Part shown: piece after piece, positions 15,476 to 23,087 of the stretch
How positions within the stretch are numbered: position 1 is the first letter of the stretch
Layout of the letters: the number at the start of each line of letters is the position of its first letter
From: CAYZHV01 sp046541355
Lineage (GTDB): Bacteria > Spirochaetota > Spirochaetia > DSM-27196 > Alkalispirochaetaceae
Length of the DNA: 28,898 nt
Assembly: GCA_046541355.1 (NCBI GenBank)
Contig: JBKHDM010000036.1
Location: forward strand, 1-28,898
Reading direction: 5' to 3'
Notes under the pieces: model-generated
The model's input: only the letters and a program-made list of their open reading frames with translations
What the model was told of the DNA's origin: nothing
Database searches by the model: none
Program-made: the position numbers and the translations under genes

Positions 15476-16724
15476 AGCGCACTTCCTCAGGAATGCCGTC
15501 GCTCCCGTAGGTAAGCGCCCAGAGGCCGAGGCCGCCGGTGAGAACGAATAGATCGTTACTGTCCGGGGCGATGGACGGGGCGGTGCCGTCATCGGGACGG
15601 TAGAAGCTCGAGACCGTCGCGGACTGGAGCTCACTGGTGTTGTAGCTGCTGGTATCGGGGGCGGCGAGGGAATCGATAGTAACGCTTGTGCCGCTAACCG
15701 TCAGCTCAACCTCAAAGAGGCCCTGATCATCCACAGCCCGCTGGATAAAAGGCTTCGTCCCGACGAGAAGAGCTCCGTCACCGCCGTCACCTGCCCTCGG
15801 CAGCCAGATCATATCCGAAAAGGCGCGACCCGAGAGGTCCGTCATCTCCCAGCTGCCCCCGCTGTCGGTTGTTACCCAGATTCGTCCGTCGGTGTCGGAG
15901 AGAAAAAGGGCTACGGTCCCACCGGTACCGCCGAGGTCACCGAGATCCGCGGCGTAGGCGCCGGAAAAGCTTTTGCCTTTGGTGCCCTCGGAGTCGGTAG
16001 GATAGGCCGCGTCACTTCCTGCGAGCTGGGTCAGGGTGGAACCGGTGAGGCGGTAGACCGCCCCTTTGGATCCGACAAACCAGGTATCCGAGTCGTTGTC
16101 GACGGCGGCGTCAAAGAGGTTGTCTGCGCTGTTATCCCGCAGGAGCTCCTCGGTGCCACCGATACCGGCGGGGTTTGCGACGAGGGTGAACAGCGGCTCC
16201 TGATTCTCAAACCCCGTCCTCAGGGAGGCGTAGAGCAGGTCCGCGAACCCGTCATGGTCGCTGTCCACCGGAATAAGCGCCGCGATCTCGCTCACGTCGT
16301 TGTCGTCGTAGGCGATGTTGCGCTCGGTGAAGGTGACCGCCCCGCTGCTCTCGTCAATGGAAAGCTGGAAAAGCCCGTACTCGTCTCCCTCCTGGGAGTT
16401 GAAGGCGGCGTAGTACTCCCTGCTGCCGGAGTTCGGGTCGCCGATCTGGACGAGGGCGACGGAGATCGGGCTATCGATCCCCGGGGGGTCTCCGACACCG
16501 TTCCATTCGGTGCCGTTCTTCGTCCTCGAGGCGATGTTCCCGATGGAGGCGTAGATATGGTTCGAGCTCTCCACCACCCCGGTAATCGCGCTGCTCTCGC
16601 TGAGATTCGACTTCTGGGTTTTGACCTCCTGCTCGATGGAGGCGAAAATGCCGACGGAACCCCGGGTGCAGGATGAGAGCAGCAGAACAACTGCTGCCAG
16701 TGCTAGATATCTGTAACGGTTCAT
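15468..16724 (-). CDS. Lipoprotein with Asp-box/propeller-like features, function unknown
   Basis: 418 residues. The N-terminus MNRYRYLALAAVVLLLSSC is a lipoprotein signal with lipobox Cys19. Later features suggest a repeated beta-structure: DSDHDGFADLL (near residue 154) fits the D-x-D-x-D-G calcium loop of FG-GAP-type repeats, and TTDSGGSW (285-292) is an Asp-box as in sialidase/BNR propellers. Strand-turn blocks such as TWFVGSKGAVYRLTG and ALFLSDTDGRIWVTTD support a beta-propeller. No catalytic residues were identified. AAAGGAG on the minus strand, overlapping the stop of the upstream barrel gene, precedes the ATG at good spacing, so the two are one transcriptional unit. The gene ends in RWE-stop inside the palindromic array. 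Confidence 0.8.
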   Translation of the reverse strand: MNRYRYLALAAVVLLLSSCTRGSVGIFASIEQEVKTQKSNLSESSAITGVVESSNHIYASIGNIASRTKNGTEWNGVGDPPGIDSPISVALVQIGDPNSGSREYYAAFNSQEGDEYGLFQLSIDESSGAVTFTERNIAYDDNDVSEIAALIPVDSDHDGFADLLYASLRTGFENQEPLFTLVANPAGIGGTEELLRDNSADNLFDAAVDNDSDTWFVGSKGAVYRLTGSTLTQLAGSDAAYPTDSEGTKGKSFSGAYAADLGDLGGTGGTVALFLSDTDGRIWVTTDSGGSWEMTDLSGRAFSDMIWLPRAGDGGDGALLVGTKPFIQRAVDDQGLFEVELTVSGTSVTIDSLAAPDTSSYNTSELQSATVSSFYRPDDGTAPSIAPDSNDLFVLTGGLGLWALTYGSDGIPEEVRWE

Positions 16725-16736
16725 CCTGAGGCTCCT

Positions 16737-17420
16737 TTAAAAGTGGTAGACCGCCGAGAGGGTCACATCCATGAAATTGCCGTATCGCGACTGATCCGAG
16801 GGCGGGTCGGGCCCGCGATAGATCTGAGGCACCCACCAGTAGGAGAAGTTGGCACCAAAGGCCCACTCGGCGTTGTAGTTCCAGAGCACCGAAAAGCCCG
16901 GCTTGACGATCGGGTCGACCTTGAAGTTCTCCTCGAGGCGGGAAAAGTTTACCCCCCCGGCGATATGGATGGGAAACTCCCAGGGAAAGGCGCGGAGAAA
17001 GTAGGTGTAACGCGCCATGAGAGGAAGCATGAAGAGGGTTCGCCGGTTCGGGGTCAGGGCAAACATGCCGCCCCCCTCGATACCTACAGCCATGTTATTG
17101 TTCAAAAAGGAACTCCAGTGGATGGAGCCGGTTCCCCCGAGAGTAAGCTGCGTATCTTCCAGCCCCGACGGACCACCGTAGAAAAAGAGCGGAATGAACA
17201 TCCCGAGGTTGATCGCAAGGAGCTGGTCCCCGAGGGCGTAGGTCGGAACGAAACGGTCCGGCTCCCCGGCGGGGGGCTCCGCATCCGGGGGGGAGTCCTC
17301 CTGCCCCATTACCACCGGCGCGAGAAGCAGGAAGAAAACGAGGATAAGGGAGCCTATTCTAGTTCTATACAAGGATCTTTTCTCCAAAGCGTGTTGAGGG
17401 AATGGTATCACTTCGGTCAT
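16737..17420 (-). CDS. Predicted outer-membrane beta-barrel protein
   Basis: 227 residues with a signal peptide (GSLILVFFLLLAPVVMGQ), then an acidic Pro-rich linker, then about eight amphipathic strands with alternating aromatic residues (LLAINLGMFIPLFFYGG, GSIHWSSFLNNNMAVGIEGG, FMLPLMARYTYFLRAF, FSVLWNYNAEWAFGANFSYWWV). It ends VTLSAVYHF; a terminal Phe is the usual C-terminal signal for outer-membrane assembly. The size suggests a small 8-stranded barrel of the OmpW/OmpA type, and spirochaetes have such proteins. The start is uncertain: the ATG at 17420 has AGAGGA only about one base away, while a TTG at 17372 has GGAG nine bases upstream and gives a compact signal peptide (YRTRIGSLIL). It is the first gene of a two-gene minus-strand unit. 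Confidence 0.82.
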   Translation of the reverse strand: MTEVIPFPQHALEKRSLYRTRIGSLILVFFLLLAPVVMGQEDSPPDAEPPAGEPDRFVPTYALGDQLLAINLGMFIPLFFYGGPSGLEDTQLTLGGTGSIHWSSFLNNNMAVGIEGGGMFALTPNRRTLFMLPLMARYTYFLRAFPWEFPIHIAGGVNFSRLEENFKVDPIVKPGFSVLWNYNAEWAFGANFSYWWVPQIYRGPDPPSDQSRYGNFMDVTLSAVYHF

Positions 17421-17433
17421 TCCTCTTCAAGAA

Positions 17434-17450
17434 GCCCGCGTTGCACGGGC
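17434..17450. promoter_or_regulatory. Inverted repeat in the divergent gap before folD
   Basis: GCCCG (17434-17438) and CGGGC (17446-17450) flank CGTTGCA between the divergent barrel-protein and folD genes. On + there is a weak TTGCAC (17441) plus TAGACA (17465) pair; on minus a weak TTGAAG plus TACCAT pair. The palindrome could be an operator or an RNA hairpin. Evidence is limited to symmetry and position. Confidence 0.3.
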
Positions 17451-17481
17451 AAACTATTTCATGTTAGACAAGGGAGATAAT

Positions 17482-18363
17482 ATGGCAGCGGAAATTCTGG
17501 ACGGCAGGGCTCTCGCCAGGGAGATGCGGGAGGAAATCAGAGTCGAGACCGAGAAGCTCGCGGGACGGGGCACCAGGCCGGGCCTCGCGGTTATCCTTGT
17601 CGGGGAGGACCCTGCGAGCCTCTCCTATGTCCGGGGCAAGGAGAAGGCCCTCGTCGAGGCGGGAATGGCGGAGCGGGACCACCGCCTGCCGGCAGAGGTC
17701 CGGGAGGAACAGCTCGTCGGGCTGATAAAGGAGCTCAACGGGGACCCGAGGGTCCACGGTATCCTGGTACAGCTCCCCCTGCCTCCCCAGATCGACCCGG
17801 AGCGGGTGGTCGAGGCTATAGATCCCCGGAAAGACGTAGACGGTTTCCATCCGGTAAATCTCGGTCGTATGGTCAGGGGACTCGATTGTTACTACCCCTG
17901 CACACCCCACGGCGTGCTGAAGATCCTCCAACGCGGGGGCATCCCGATCTCCGGCAAGCGGGTGGTAATCGTCGGGCGGAGCAATCTCGTCGGCCGTCCC
18001 CTGTCGATCATGCTCTCCCAAAAGGGGCCGGAGGGCGATGCGACGGTGACCGTCTGCCACTCCCGCACCCCCGATCTGGAAGAGCAGACACGGCAGGCGG
18101 AGATACTGATCGCCGCAGCCGGCTCTCCCGGGATGATTACCGCCGATATGGTGAGCCCTGGAAGCGTCGTGATCGACGTCGGGGTCAACCGGGTCGAGGA
18201 TGTAACCGCCGAGCGCGGCTACCGTCTCGTCGGGGATGTCGCCTTCAAGGAGGTCTCCGAGATCGCCTCCCACATAACCCCTGTCCCCGGAGGGGTAGGA
18301 CCGATGACCATCACCATGCTTCTGTATAACACACTCCTCGCCGCGCGGCGGAGCTGCGAATGA
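17482..18363 (+). CDS. folD: Methylene-THF dehydrogenase / methenyl-THF cyclohydrolase
   Basis: Bifunctional cytosolic enzyme converting 5,10-methylene-THF to 10-formyl-THF through methenyl-THF, with NADP(H). 293 residues from the ATG at 17482, which has AAGGGAG at 17470-17476. An in-frame ATG at 17461 is less likely because it has no such site. The catalytic Tyr49-x-x-x-Lys53 is present in LSYVRGKEK. GILVQLPLP, KDVDGFHP and YPCTPHG follow; the Rossmann segment VVIVGRSNLVGRP binds the nucleotide; HITPVPGGVGPMT closes the active site. The stop overlaps the next start (ATGA). Its product 10-formyl-THF is the cofactor of the formyltransferase two genes downstream, a direct metabolic link. Confidence 0.97.
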   Translation: MAAEILDGRALAREMREEIRVETEKLAGRGTRPGLAVILVGEDPASLSYVRGKEKALVEAGMAERDHRLPAEVREEQLVGLIKELNGDPRVHGILVQLPLPPQIDPERVVEAIDPRKDVDGFHPVNLGRMVRGLDCYYPCTPHGVLKILQRGGIPISGKRVVIVGRSNLVGRPLSIMLSQKGPEGDATVTVCHSRTPDLEEQTRQAEILIAAAGSPGMITADMVSPGSVVIDVGVNRVEDVTAERGYRLVGDVAFKEVSEIASHITPVPGGVGPMTITMLLYNTLLAARRSCE

Positions 18364-19055
18364 GCATACGTAGAGCTGCGTCGGCCCGACGCCTCGTCCC
18401 GATCCGTAACGTGATAATAAGCGTTTCGGACAAAAGCGGCCTCGATGAGCTTGTGAGGGGACTCCTGGAGGTAAATCCGGAGCTCCGCATCTACTCCACC
18501 GGAGGCACCTTTCGGGCGATTGCCGGGATCCTCGCCCCGAACTCTCCCAATCTCATCGAGATAGCCTCCTACACGGGACAGCCGGAAATGGAGGGAGGAC
18601 TCGTCAAGAGCCTCGATTTCAGGATCCACGCGGGAATCCTCGCGGAGGCTGAGAACCGGGAACACGACAACTATCTCGAGGCGATCGGGGCGATACCCTT
18701 CGATATGGTAGTCGTTAATCTCTACCCCTTTGAACAGACCGTCAGTCGCGCCGGCAGCGATCTCGAAGACGCCCGGGGAAACATCGATATTGGAGGCCCG
18801 ACGATGCTCCGGGGGGGTGCGAAAAACTTTCTGCGGGTCGCCGCGGTGAGCTCTCCCGGGGAGTATGGAGAGATCCTCCGGGAGCTCAAAACCCAGGGAG
18901 GCTCTCTCTCTCTCGAACGGCGCTTTCTTCTCGCCCGGGCCGCCTTCGCCCGGACCGCCGGCTATGAGCAGCGTATCGCCGACTACATCGCCTCCCGGGA
19001 TCTGGAGGAACTCAACATCACCTATCCGGTGAAACTGGAGGATGAGCGAGGATGA
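18360..19055 (+). CDS. IMP cyclohydrolase, stand-alone (N-terminal half of PurH)
   Basis: Closes FAICAR to IMP, the last step of de novo purine synthesis. In most bacteria this is the first ~200 residues of bifunctional PurH; here it is a separate 231-residue protein. VIISVSDKSGLDELV, YSTGGTFRAI and YTGQPEMEGG identify the MGS-like domain. Residues matching the known active-site set remain: Lys83 (LVKSLD), Tyr122 (NLYPF), Asp143 (NIDIGG) and Lys155 (GGAKN). The normally conserved GRVKTLHP is changed to GLVKSLDF, losing the Arg before the catalytic segment and the His-Pro pair. ATGA overlaps occur on both sides, with folD and with the formyltransferase, so the three are translationally coupled. 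The N-terminus carries about 15 extra basic residues. Confidence 0.9.
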   Translation: MSIRRAASARRLVPIRNVIISVSDKSGLDELVRGLLEVNPELRIYSTGGTFRAIAGILAPNSPNLIEIASYTGQPEMEGGLVKSLDFRIHAGILAEAENREHDNYLEAIGAIPFDMVVVNLYPFEQTVSRAGSDLEDARGNIDIGGPTMLRGGAKNFLRVAAVSSPGEYGEILRELKTQGGSLSLERRFLLARAAFARTAGYEQRIADYIASRDLEELNITYPVKLEDERG

Positions 19056-20290
19056 GCAGTTCCATCTACCGATCATTTCAGAGCGATCAGTTTCCCAACC
19101 ATCTCGAGATCTCTTTTCGGGACGGCAGTTTTCGGCAGACCCTGATCTATGAAAAAGTCACCTGGGAGGTTGAAGGTCAGCGGCGCGGCTTGCGCTACGG
19201 GGAGAATCCGGACCAGCCCGCGGCTCTGTACCGGATGGTTAACGGCAATCTCTGTCTCGGTGAGGTAGAGTGCATCGAGGCGGGAAACTGGCTCGCCTCG
19301 GACGCGGAACTCCTGCAGAGCGGGAAGCACCCGGGCAAGATCAACATAACCGACGCCGACGCCGCCCTCAATATCCTCCGCTACTTGAGCGACGAGCCGG
19401 CGGCGGTGATCGTCAAACACAACAACCCCTCCGGGGTCGCCCTGCGCCCGACCCTCGAGGAGGCGTATCTCACCGCCTTCTGGGCGGACCCGATCGCCGC
19501 CTTTGGAGGAACCGTCGCCCTCAACCGTCCGGTAGACCTTTCCACGGCGGAGGCGATCTCGGAGCGGTATGTCGAGGTGATCTGTGCCCCGGAGTATGAG
19601 CCGGGTGTCCTCGACCAGCTGAAGAAACGAAAGAACCTCAGGATCATGCGGATTGCCAACATGGATCGTCTCCGGCAGTACGTCGGTCGGCGCGCCCTCG
19701 ATCTGAAGAGTCTCATAGACGGCGGATTGGTCTGCCAGTGGTCCTACGTCCCACGACAGCTGACTCCGGCGGATCTGCTGCCCGCTTCCGCCGAGTACGG
19801 GGGTAAGCGTTTTGCTATTGAGCGTCCCCCGACGGAGTCGGAGAAACTCGACATGATCTTCGGGTGGTACGTTGAGTCCGGGGTGACGAGTAACTCGGTG
19901 ATCTACGTCAAGGATCGCGCAACCGTTTCCATAGGCACCGGTGAGCAGGACAGGGTCGGAGTTGCGGAAATCGCCCGGGACAAGGCGTTTCGCAAGCTCG
20001 GAGAGCGGATCGCCCAGGACGAGTTCGGGCGGAGTCTCCGGGAGCTTTCGATCGAGGAGCGCTCGGCGGTGGAGGCGAGTGTGGAGTCCCGAAACGGAGG
20101 GCTCGCGGGAAGCACGATGATTTCCGACGGCTTTTTTCCCTTCCGGGACGGGGTAGATGTAGGCTTGCGGGTTGGAGTATCCTCTGTAGTTCAGCCCGGA
20201 GGTTCCATCCGGGACTTTGAGAGCATCGAGGCGTGCAACGAGTACCGGGCGACAATGGTCTTTACCGGTCAGCGAAGCTTCAAGCATTAG
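19052..20290 (+). CDS. AICAR formyltransferase, stand-alone (C-terminal half of PurH)
   Basis: Transfers the formyl group of 10-formyl-THF to AICAR, giving FAICAR for the cyclohydrolase encoded just upstream. 412 residues. Family segments: LRYGENPDQPAALY (47-60), the catalytic Lys122-His123 in VIVKHNNPSGVA, DPIAAFGGTVALNRPVD, SNSVIYVKDRATVSIGTGEQDRV, SDGFFPFRDGVD and VQPGGSIRDFESIEACNEY with MVFTGQRSF at the end. The usual bacterial GKELSYNN is replaced by a GKHPGKINITDADA-type stretch, which from memory is nearer to the eukaryotic enzyme (PGFINLCDA). KHxNPCG carries Ser for Cys. It overlaps the cyclohydrolase gene by four bases and is followed by a 66-base gap containing a hairpin. Confidence 0.92.
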   Translation: MSSSIYRSFQSDQFPNHLEISFRDGSFRQTLIYEKVTWEVEGQRRGLRYGENPDQPAALYRMVNGNLCLGEVECIEAGNWLASDAELLQSGKHPGKINITDADAALNILRYLSDEPAAVIVKHNNPSGVALRPTLEEAYLTAFWADPIAAFGGTVALNRPVDLSTAEAISERYVEVICAPEYEPGVLDQLKKRKNLRIMRIANMDRLRQYVGRRALDLKSLIDGGLVCQWSYVPRQLTPADLLPASAEYGGKRFAIERPPTESEKLDMIFGWYVESGVTSNSVIYVKDRATVSIGTGEQDRVGVAEIARDKAFRKLGERIAQDEFGRSLRELSIEERSAVEASVESRNGGLAGSTMISDGFFPFRDGVDVGLRVGVSSVVQPGGSIRDFESIEACNEYRATMVFTGQRSFKH

Positions 20291-20306
20291 AGGAAGGTGT
20301 GCCGCA

Positions 20307-20338
20307 GCCCCGGTCTCAGGCGATCTACTGCCCGGGGC
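20307..20338 (+). terminator. Hairpin after the folD-purH unit
   Basis: GCCCCGG (20307-20313) pairs with CCGGGGC (20332-20338), a 7-bp all-GC stem with an 18-base loop, 16 bases after the formyltransferase stop. No T-run follows, so an intrinsic terminator is unlikely. It may be a processing or pausing element between the purine unit and the envelope cluster. Confidence 0.35.
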
Positions 20339-20356
20339 GGGGGCGCAGGTTAGAAC

Positions 20357-22375
20357 ATGGACGGAAAGCGACTCTTCATACTTCTTATCGGGCAAACCGC
20401 CCTTCTGTGTCTCGCTTTAGGGATACTCGGCCTTCTTCTCCTCCGGCAGGGCAATCGGAATGAGGCCGCCCAGGACCAGCTTGTCGAGGAGGTGCGGGCG
20501 AACTCTGAAGCGATAGAAACCCTCCGTTCCGGTCTCCTCCGTCTTGCCCAGGACAGCGGCGAGGCTCGGGAGGCGCTCCTGCTTCCCGAGAGAGACTACT
20601 CCTTTCTTCAAACCGAGGAGATCAACGGGGAAGTGGAGAATGAGGAAAACCCCCTTGCCCCCTATTTCAGCGCCCTCGACACCCTCGCTCGTCACAACCG
20701 TGACAACCTCGCCTACCGGGCGGTGGCGGAGCTGCTCGAGAGGGAGGAGGTGGAGGCTTTCCTGATCGAGGAGGGACTCTTCTACGAGAGCGTTCCCGGC
20801 GGGAGTTACCGCCTCAGTCGCAACGGCGAGGGCGTTGCCGACCTCGGATACGACGACCGGGGAGGATTCTCCCTGGAGTTCCCGGGGGAGGAGTCTCGGG
20901 ATGTCCCGGGGCCCGGGGAGCTCATCGCGGCCCTGGAGGATCGGATCTCCCGGGCGGAGGAGGAGGCCCGGGCGCGGTCGACGGCGGTGGCGGAGCTTAC
21001 GGAGCTGACCCGGCAGGAGGAGATCCAGGAGCTTCTCGGCTCCTACGCCCTCGGTTTCGCCCCGATCCGGGAGGTCGAAAGCGGGGTTGTCCTGCCGGTG
21101 GTCAAGGGAAGGGCGGATGAGATCTTTTCGATCCGCTGGAGCGCCTCGGAGGGGGAGTTTCTCGTCGGGGATCGTCGGACGGAGGCGGAGGGGCTCGACC
21201 GGACCGTGCGCGCCTACCTTGCCGAGGCGGACCTCAGAAGCGAACAGGAACTCGCCGTGGACCGACGGGTAGAGGAGCTTCGCCTGCTCTTTGAGGACCC
21301 CGGCTTTCAAAGCTACCTCGATACCCTCGGACTCTCCGTCGAGGAAGAGCCGAGAGATCAGAACGGCTACCTCTACTTTGATCTCTCCGAGACCGACGGC
21401 TCCCCGGCGGGATCCCTGGCGATACAGAAACTGAACGCCACTGTCTGGGTAATGGATGAGGACGATGTGCCACTTACCTCCCTGCGCCGCCTCGGGGGAA
21501 GCGAGGGGCGGGGTAGCGGCTCCTCCCGGCAGCTCGACGGTGATATTCCGGAGATTACAGACCGCCTCAACCGGGAGGGGGAACAGACAATTCTGCTGAT
21601 CGGAAGCAACGAGGCGATGGCGGACACGATTATTCTGGTCCATGTCAATCACAGGGAGGAGGCGATTCAGCTGATAAGCGTTCCCCGGGATCTCTACTAC
21701 CGGGGCCGGAAGGTCAACGTCCTCTATCCGAGTTTCGGCGGCAACCGTTTTGCCGAGGAGCTCAGCGAAATCACGGGACTCGAAGTTGACGGGTATGTCG
21801 CGATTGATATGTACGCCTTTATCGACGCGGTGAACATTGTCGGCGGTGTCGAGGTGACCCTCGAGGAGCCCCTGGTGGACCCGACCTACCGGACCAAGGA
21901 TGATGGGCGCTGGTCAACCCTTTTCTACCCGACGGGAACCCACAACCTCTCGGGGATCGAGGCTCTCCGTCTCGCCAGAAGCCGCCACACCTCATCCGAT
22001 TTCGGTCGCGCCGAGCGACAGCAGACAATCCTTGCGAGTCTCAAGGAAAAGCTCTCCTCCCTCAGCGCCCGGGATGTCGGCACCGTTTACGAACTGGTTC
22101 GAAGCCTCCTTCGTTATGTGGACACCAACCTCTCATCCTACGACCTCGCCCGGCTGGTTCAAAACTCCCGAAGCTATGAGATCACCGAACAGGTAGTTCT
22201 CAACACCGACAACATCCTTTACCACACATACTCCAATCTATATTATTCAGGTAAGAGCGCCGACGAAGTGGATGAGGACTTTTACCTGGGAGCGTGGATT
22301 CTCCTGCCCAGGGAGGACGACTGGAACGCCATCCGTTGGTACATCCGGGAGGTTCTCGGAGAAGGGGCTGCGTGA
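20357..22375 (+). CDS. LytR-CpsA-Psr (LCP) family protein with repeated N-terminal region
   Basis: Membrane-anchored protein of 672 residues; family members transfer lipid-linked glycopolymers to the cell wall or other acceptors. Residues 5-29 are one transmembrane segment. The LCP domain spans about 410-600: TILLIGSNEAMADTIIL with Asp423, QLISVPRDLY with Arg444, and LSGIEALRLARSRHTSSDFG with Arg541, Arg543, Asp548, then Arg551, Arg554 and Gln555. These match the phosphate-binding and catalytic Asp/Arg set. Residues 30-400 are unusual: coiled-coil stretches alternate with three similar small units (about 118-178, 215-272 and 303-368). The C-terminus (605-672) is extra. The ribosome site is weak (GCAGGT). 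The next gene begins at a GTGA overlap. Confidence 0.88.
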   Translation: MDGKRLFILLIGQTALLCLALGILGLLLLRQGNRNEAAQDQLVEEVRANSEAIETLRSGLLRLAQDSGEAREALLLPERDYSFLQTEEINGEVENEENPLAPYFSALDTLARHNRDNLAYRAVAELLEREEVEAFLIEEGLFYESVPGGSYRLSRNGEGVADLGYDDRGGFSLEFPGEESRDVPGPGELIAALEDRISRAEEEARARSTAVAELTELTRQEEIQELLGSYALGFAPIREVESGVVLPVVKGRADEIFSIRWSASEGEFLVGDRRTEAEGLDRTVRAYLAEADLRSEQELAVDRRVEELRLLFEDPGFQSYLDTLGLSVEEEPRDQNGYLYFDLSETDGSPAGSLAIQKLNATVWVMDEDDVPLTSLRRLGGSEGRGSGSSRQLDGDIPEITDRLNREGEQTILLIGSNEAMADTIILVHVNHREEAIQLISVPRDLYYRGRKVNVLYPSFGGNRFAEELSEITGLEVDGYVAIDMYAFIDAVNIVGGVEVTLEEPLVDPTYRTKDDGRWSTLFYPTGTHNLSGIEALRLARSRHTSSDFGRAERQQTILASLKEKLSSLSARDVGTVYELVRSLLRYVDTNLSSYDLARLVQNSRSYEITEQVVLNTDNILYHTYSNLYYSGKSADEVDEDFYLGAWILLPREDDWNAIRWYIREVLGEGAA

Positions 22376-22749
22376 AAGAGATTGTTCCGAGGGGTGAAAG
22401 TCGAAGCGAGGTAGTGGAGACCGGCATCAAGGCGATCTTCTCGGTTACCGGGGGGTTCTCCCTGCTTCTGCTGCGCGGCCTTACAACCTTCGGCTCTTTT
22501 TCCATACCCGGGATCGTCGCCGGGGGCGCTCTCGCCCTCTTCGGCCTCGGCACCGCCGCCGGTCGGGAGCGCGCGGATCGGATCGGAGGGGCCCTGACGT
22601 TTCTCGCCGGAGGCGCGACTGTGGCAGCCTCACTGCCGGTTGTCGGCGCTCCGGCGAACGCAGTGATGTGGATCGCAGGGCTCAGCTTTGTCGGTTTCGG
22701 CATTGTCACCTTTACCCGCTTTCTTGCGGGAGTACGGTCACGGAAATAG
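22372..22749 (+). CDS. Small multi-spanning membrane protein, function unknown
   Basis: 125 residues from a GTG at 22372 that overlaps the LCP stop (GTGA) and follows GGAGAAGG at normal spacing. An in-frame ATG at 22294 would overlap the LCP gene by 82 bases and add a non-hydrophobic, Arg/Pro-rich stretch, so it is rejected. Three or four Gly/Ala-rich hydrophobic segments are seen: FSLLLLRGLTTFG, IPGIVAGGALALFGLGTA, ALTFLAGGATVAASLPVV and AVMWIAGLSFVGFGIVTF. The N-terminus (KEIVPRGESRSEVVETG) is polar and likely cytosolic. No family is recognised. Coupling to the LCP gene suggests a partner role in the same envelope process. Confidence 0.75.
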   Translation: MKEIVPRGESRSEVVETGIKAIFSVTGGFSLLLLRGLTTFGSFSIPGIVAGGALALFGLGTAAGRERADRIGGALTFLAGGATVAASLPVVGAPANAVMWIAGLSFVGFGIVTFTRFLAGVRSRK

Positions 22750-22757
22750 GTACCATC

Positions 22758-23087
22758 ATGCCCTGGAAGTTTGTGTCGGTTCTTGTCATTCTCGCAGTCG
22801 TCCTTCTATTTGTCGCCTTCAACATCAACAACACCTCCAACATTTCCTTCGGCGTCTATACCGCCGAAGAAGTTCCCATCTTTCTCAGCCTCTTCATAAG
22901 CTTTTTTTTAGGATTCCTGGTGACACTTCCCTTTGCCCTCTCCTCCTCCCGAAGAAAGACCAAGGCGATCATTGAAAAGAGACGGCAGAAAAAGGACGCC
23001 CGGGAGGAACGAAAGAAAAGAAAGAACAAAAGCGGTGAGGAGCCGCCCCGCCTCGCTCATGGAGGAGGGAACAGCGACGCCAGATGA
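22758..23087 (+). CDS. LapA-like (DUF1049) membrane protein
   Basis: 109 residues. The fold is an N-terminal transmembrane segment (WKFVSVLVILAVVLLFVAFN), a short NINNTSNISFGVY motif, then a second segment (VPIFLSLFISFFLGFLVTLPFAL) and a long basic cytosolic helix (RRKTKAIIEKRRQKKDAREERKKRK). This matches the LapA/DUF1049 pattern, where Escherichia coli LapA helps control lipopolysaccharide synthesis; whether that role holds here is unknown. The start at ATG 22758 is chosen because the hydrophobic segment begins at residue 3; the open frame further upstream overlaps the previous gene. The stop overlaps the next ATG by four bases. Confidence 0.8.
   Translation: MPWKFVSVLVILAVVLLFVAFNINNTSNISFGVYTAEEVPIFLSLFISFFLGFLVTLPFALSSSRRKTKAIIEKRRQKKDAREERKKRKNKSGEEPPRLAHGGGNSDAR

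Noticed and set aside
19073..20395. 440-residue open frame on the minus strand opposite the formyltransferase gene
   Set aside because: The + strand frame carries clear AICAR formyltransferase motifs. The antisense product shows no family motif or credible start context.
22294..22371. Upstream ATG extension of the small membrane protein
   Set aside because: It would overlap the LCP coding region by 82 bases; the GTG at 22372 has a ribosome site and a standard GTGA overlap.
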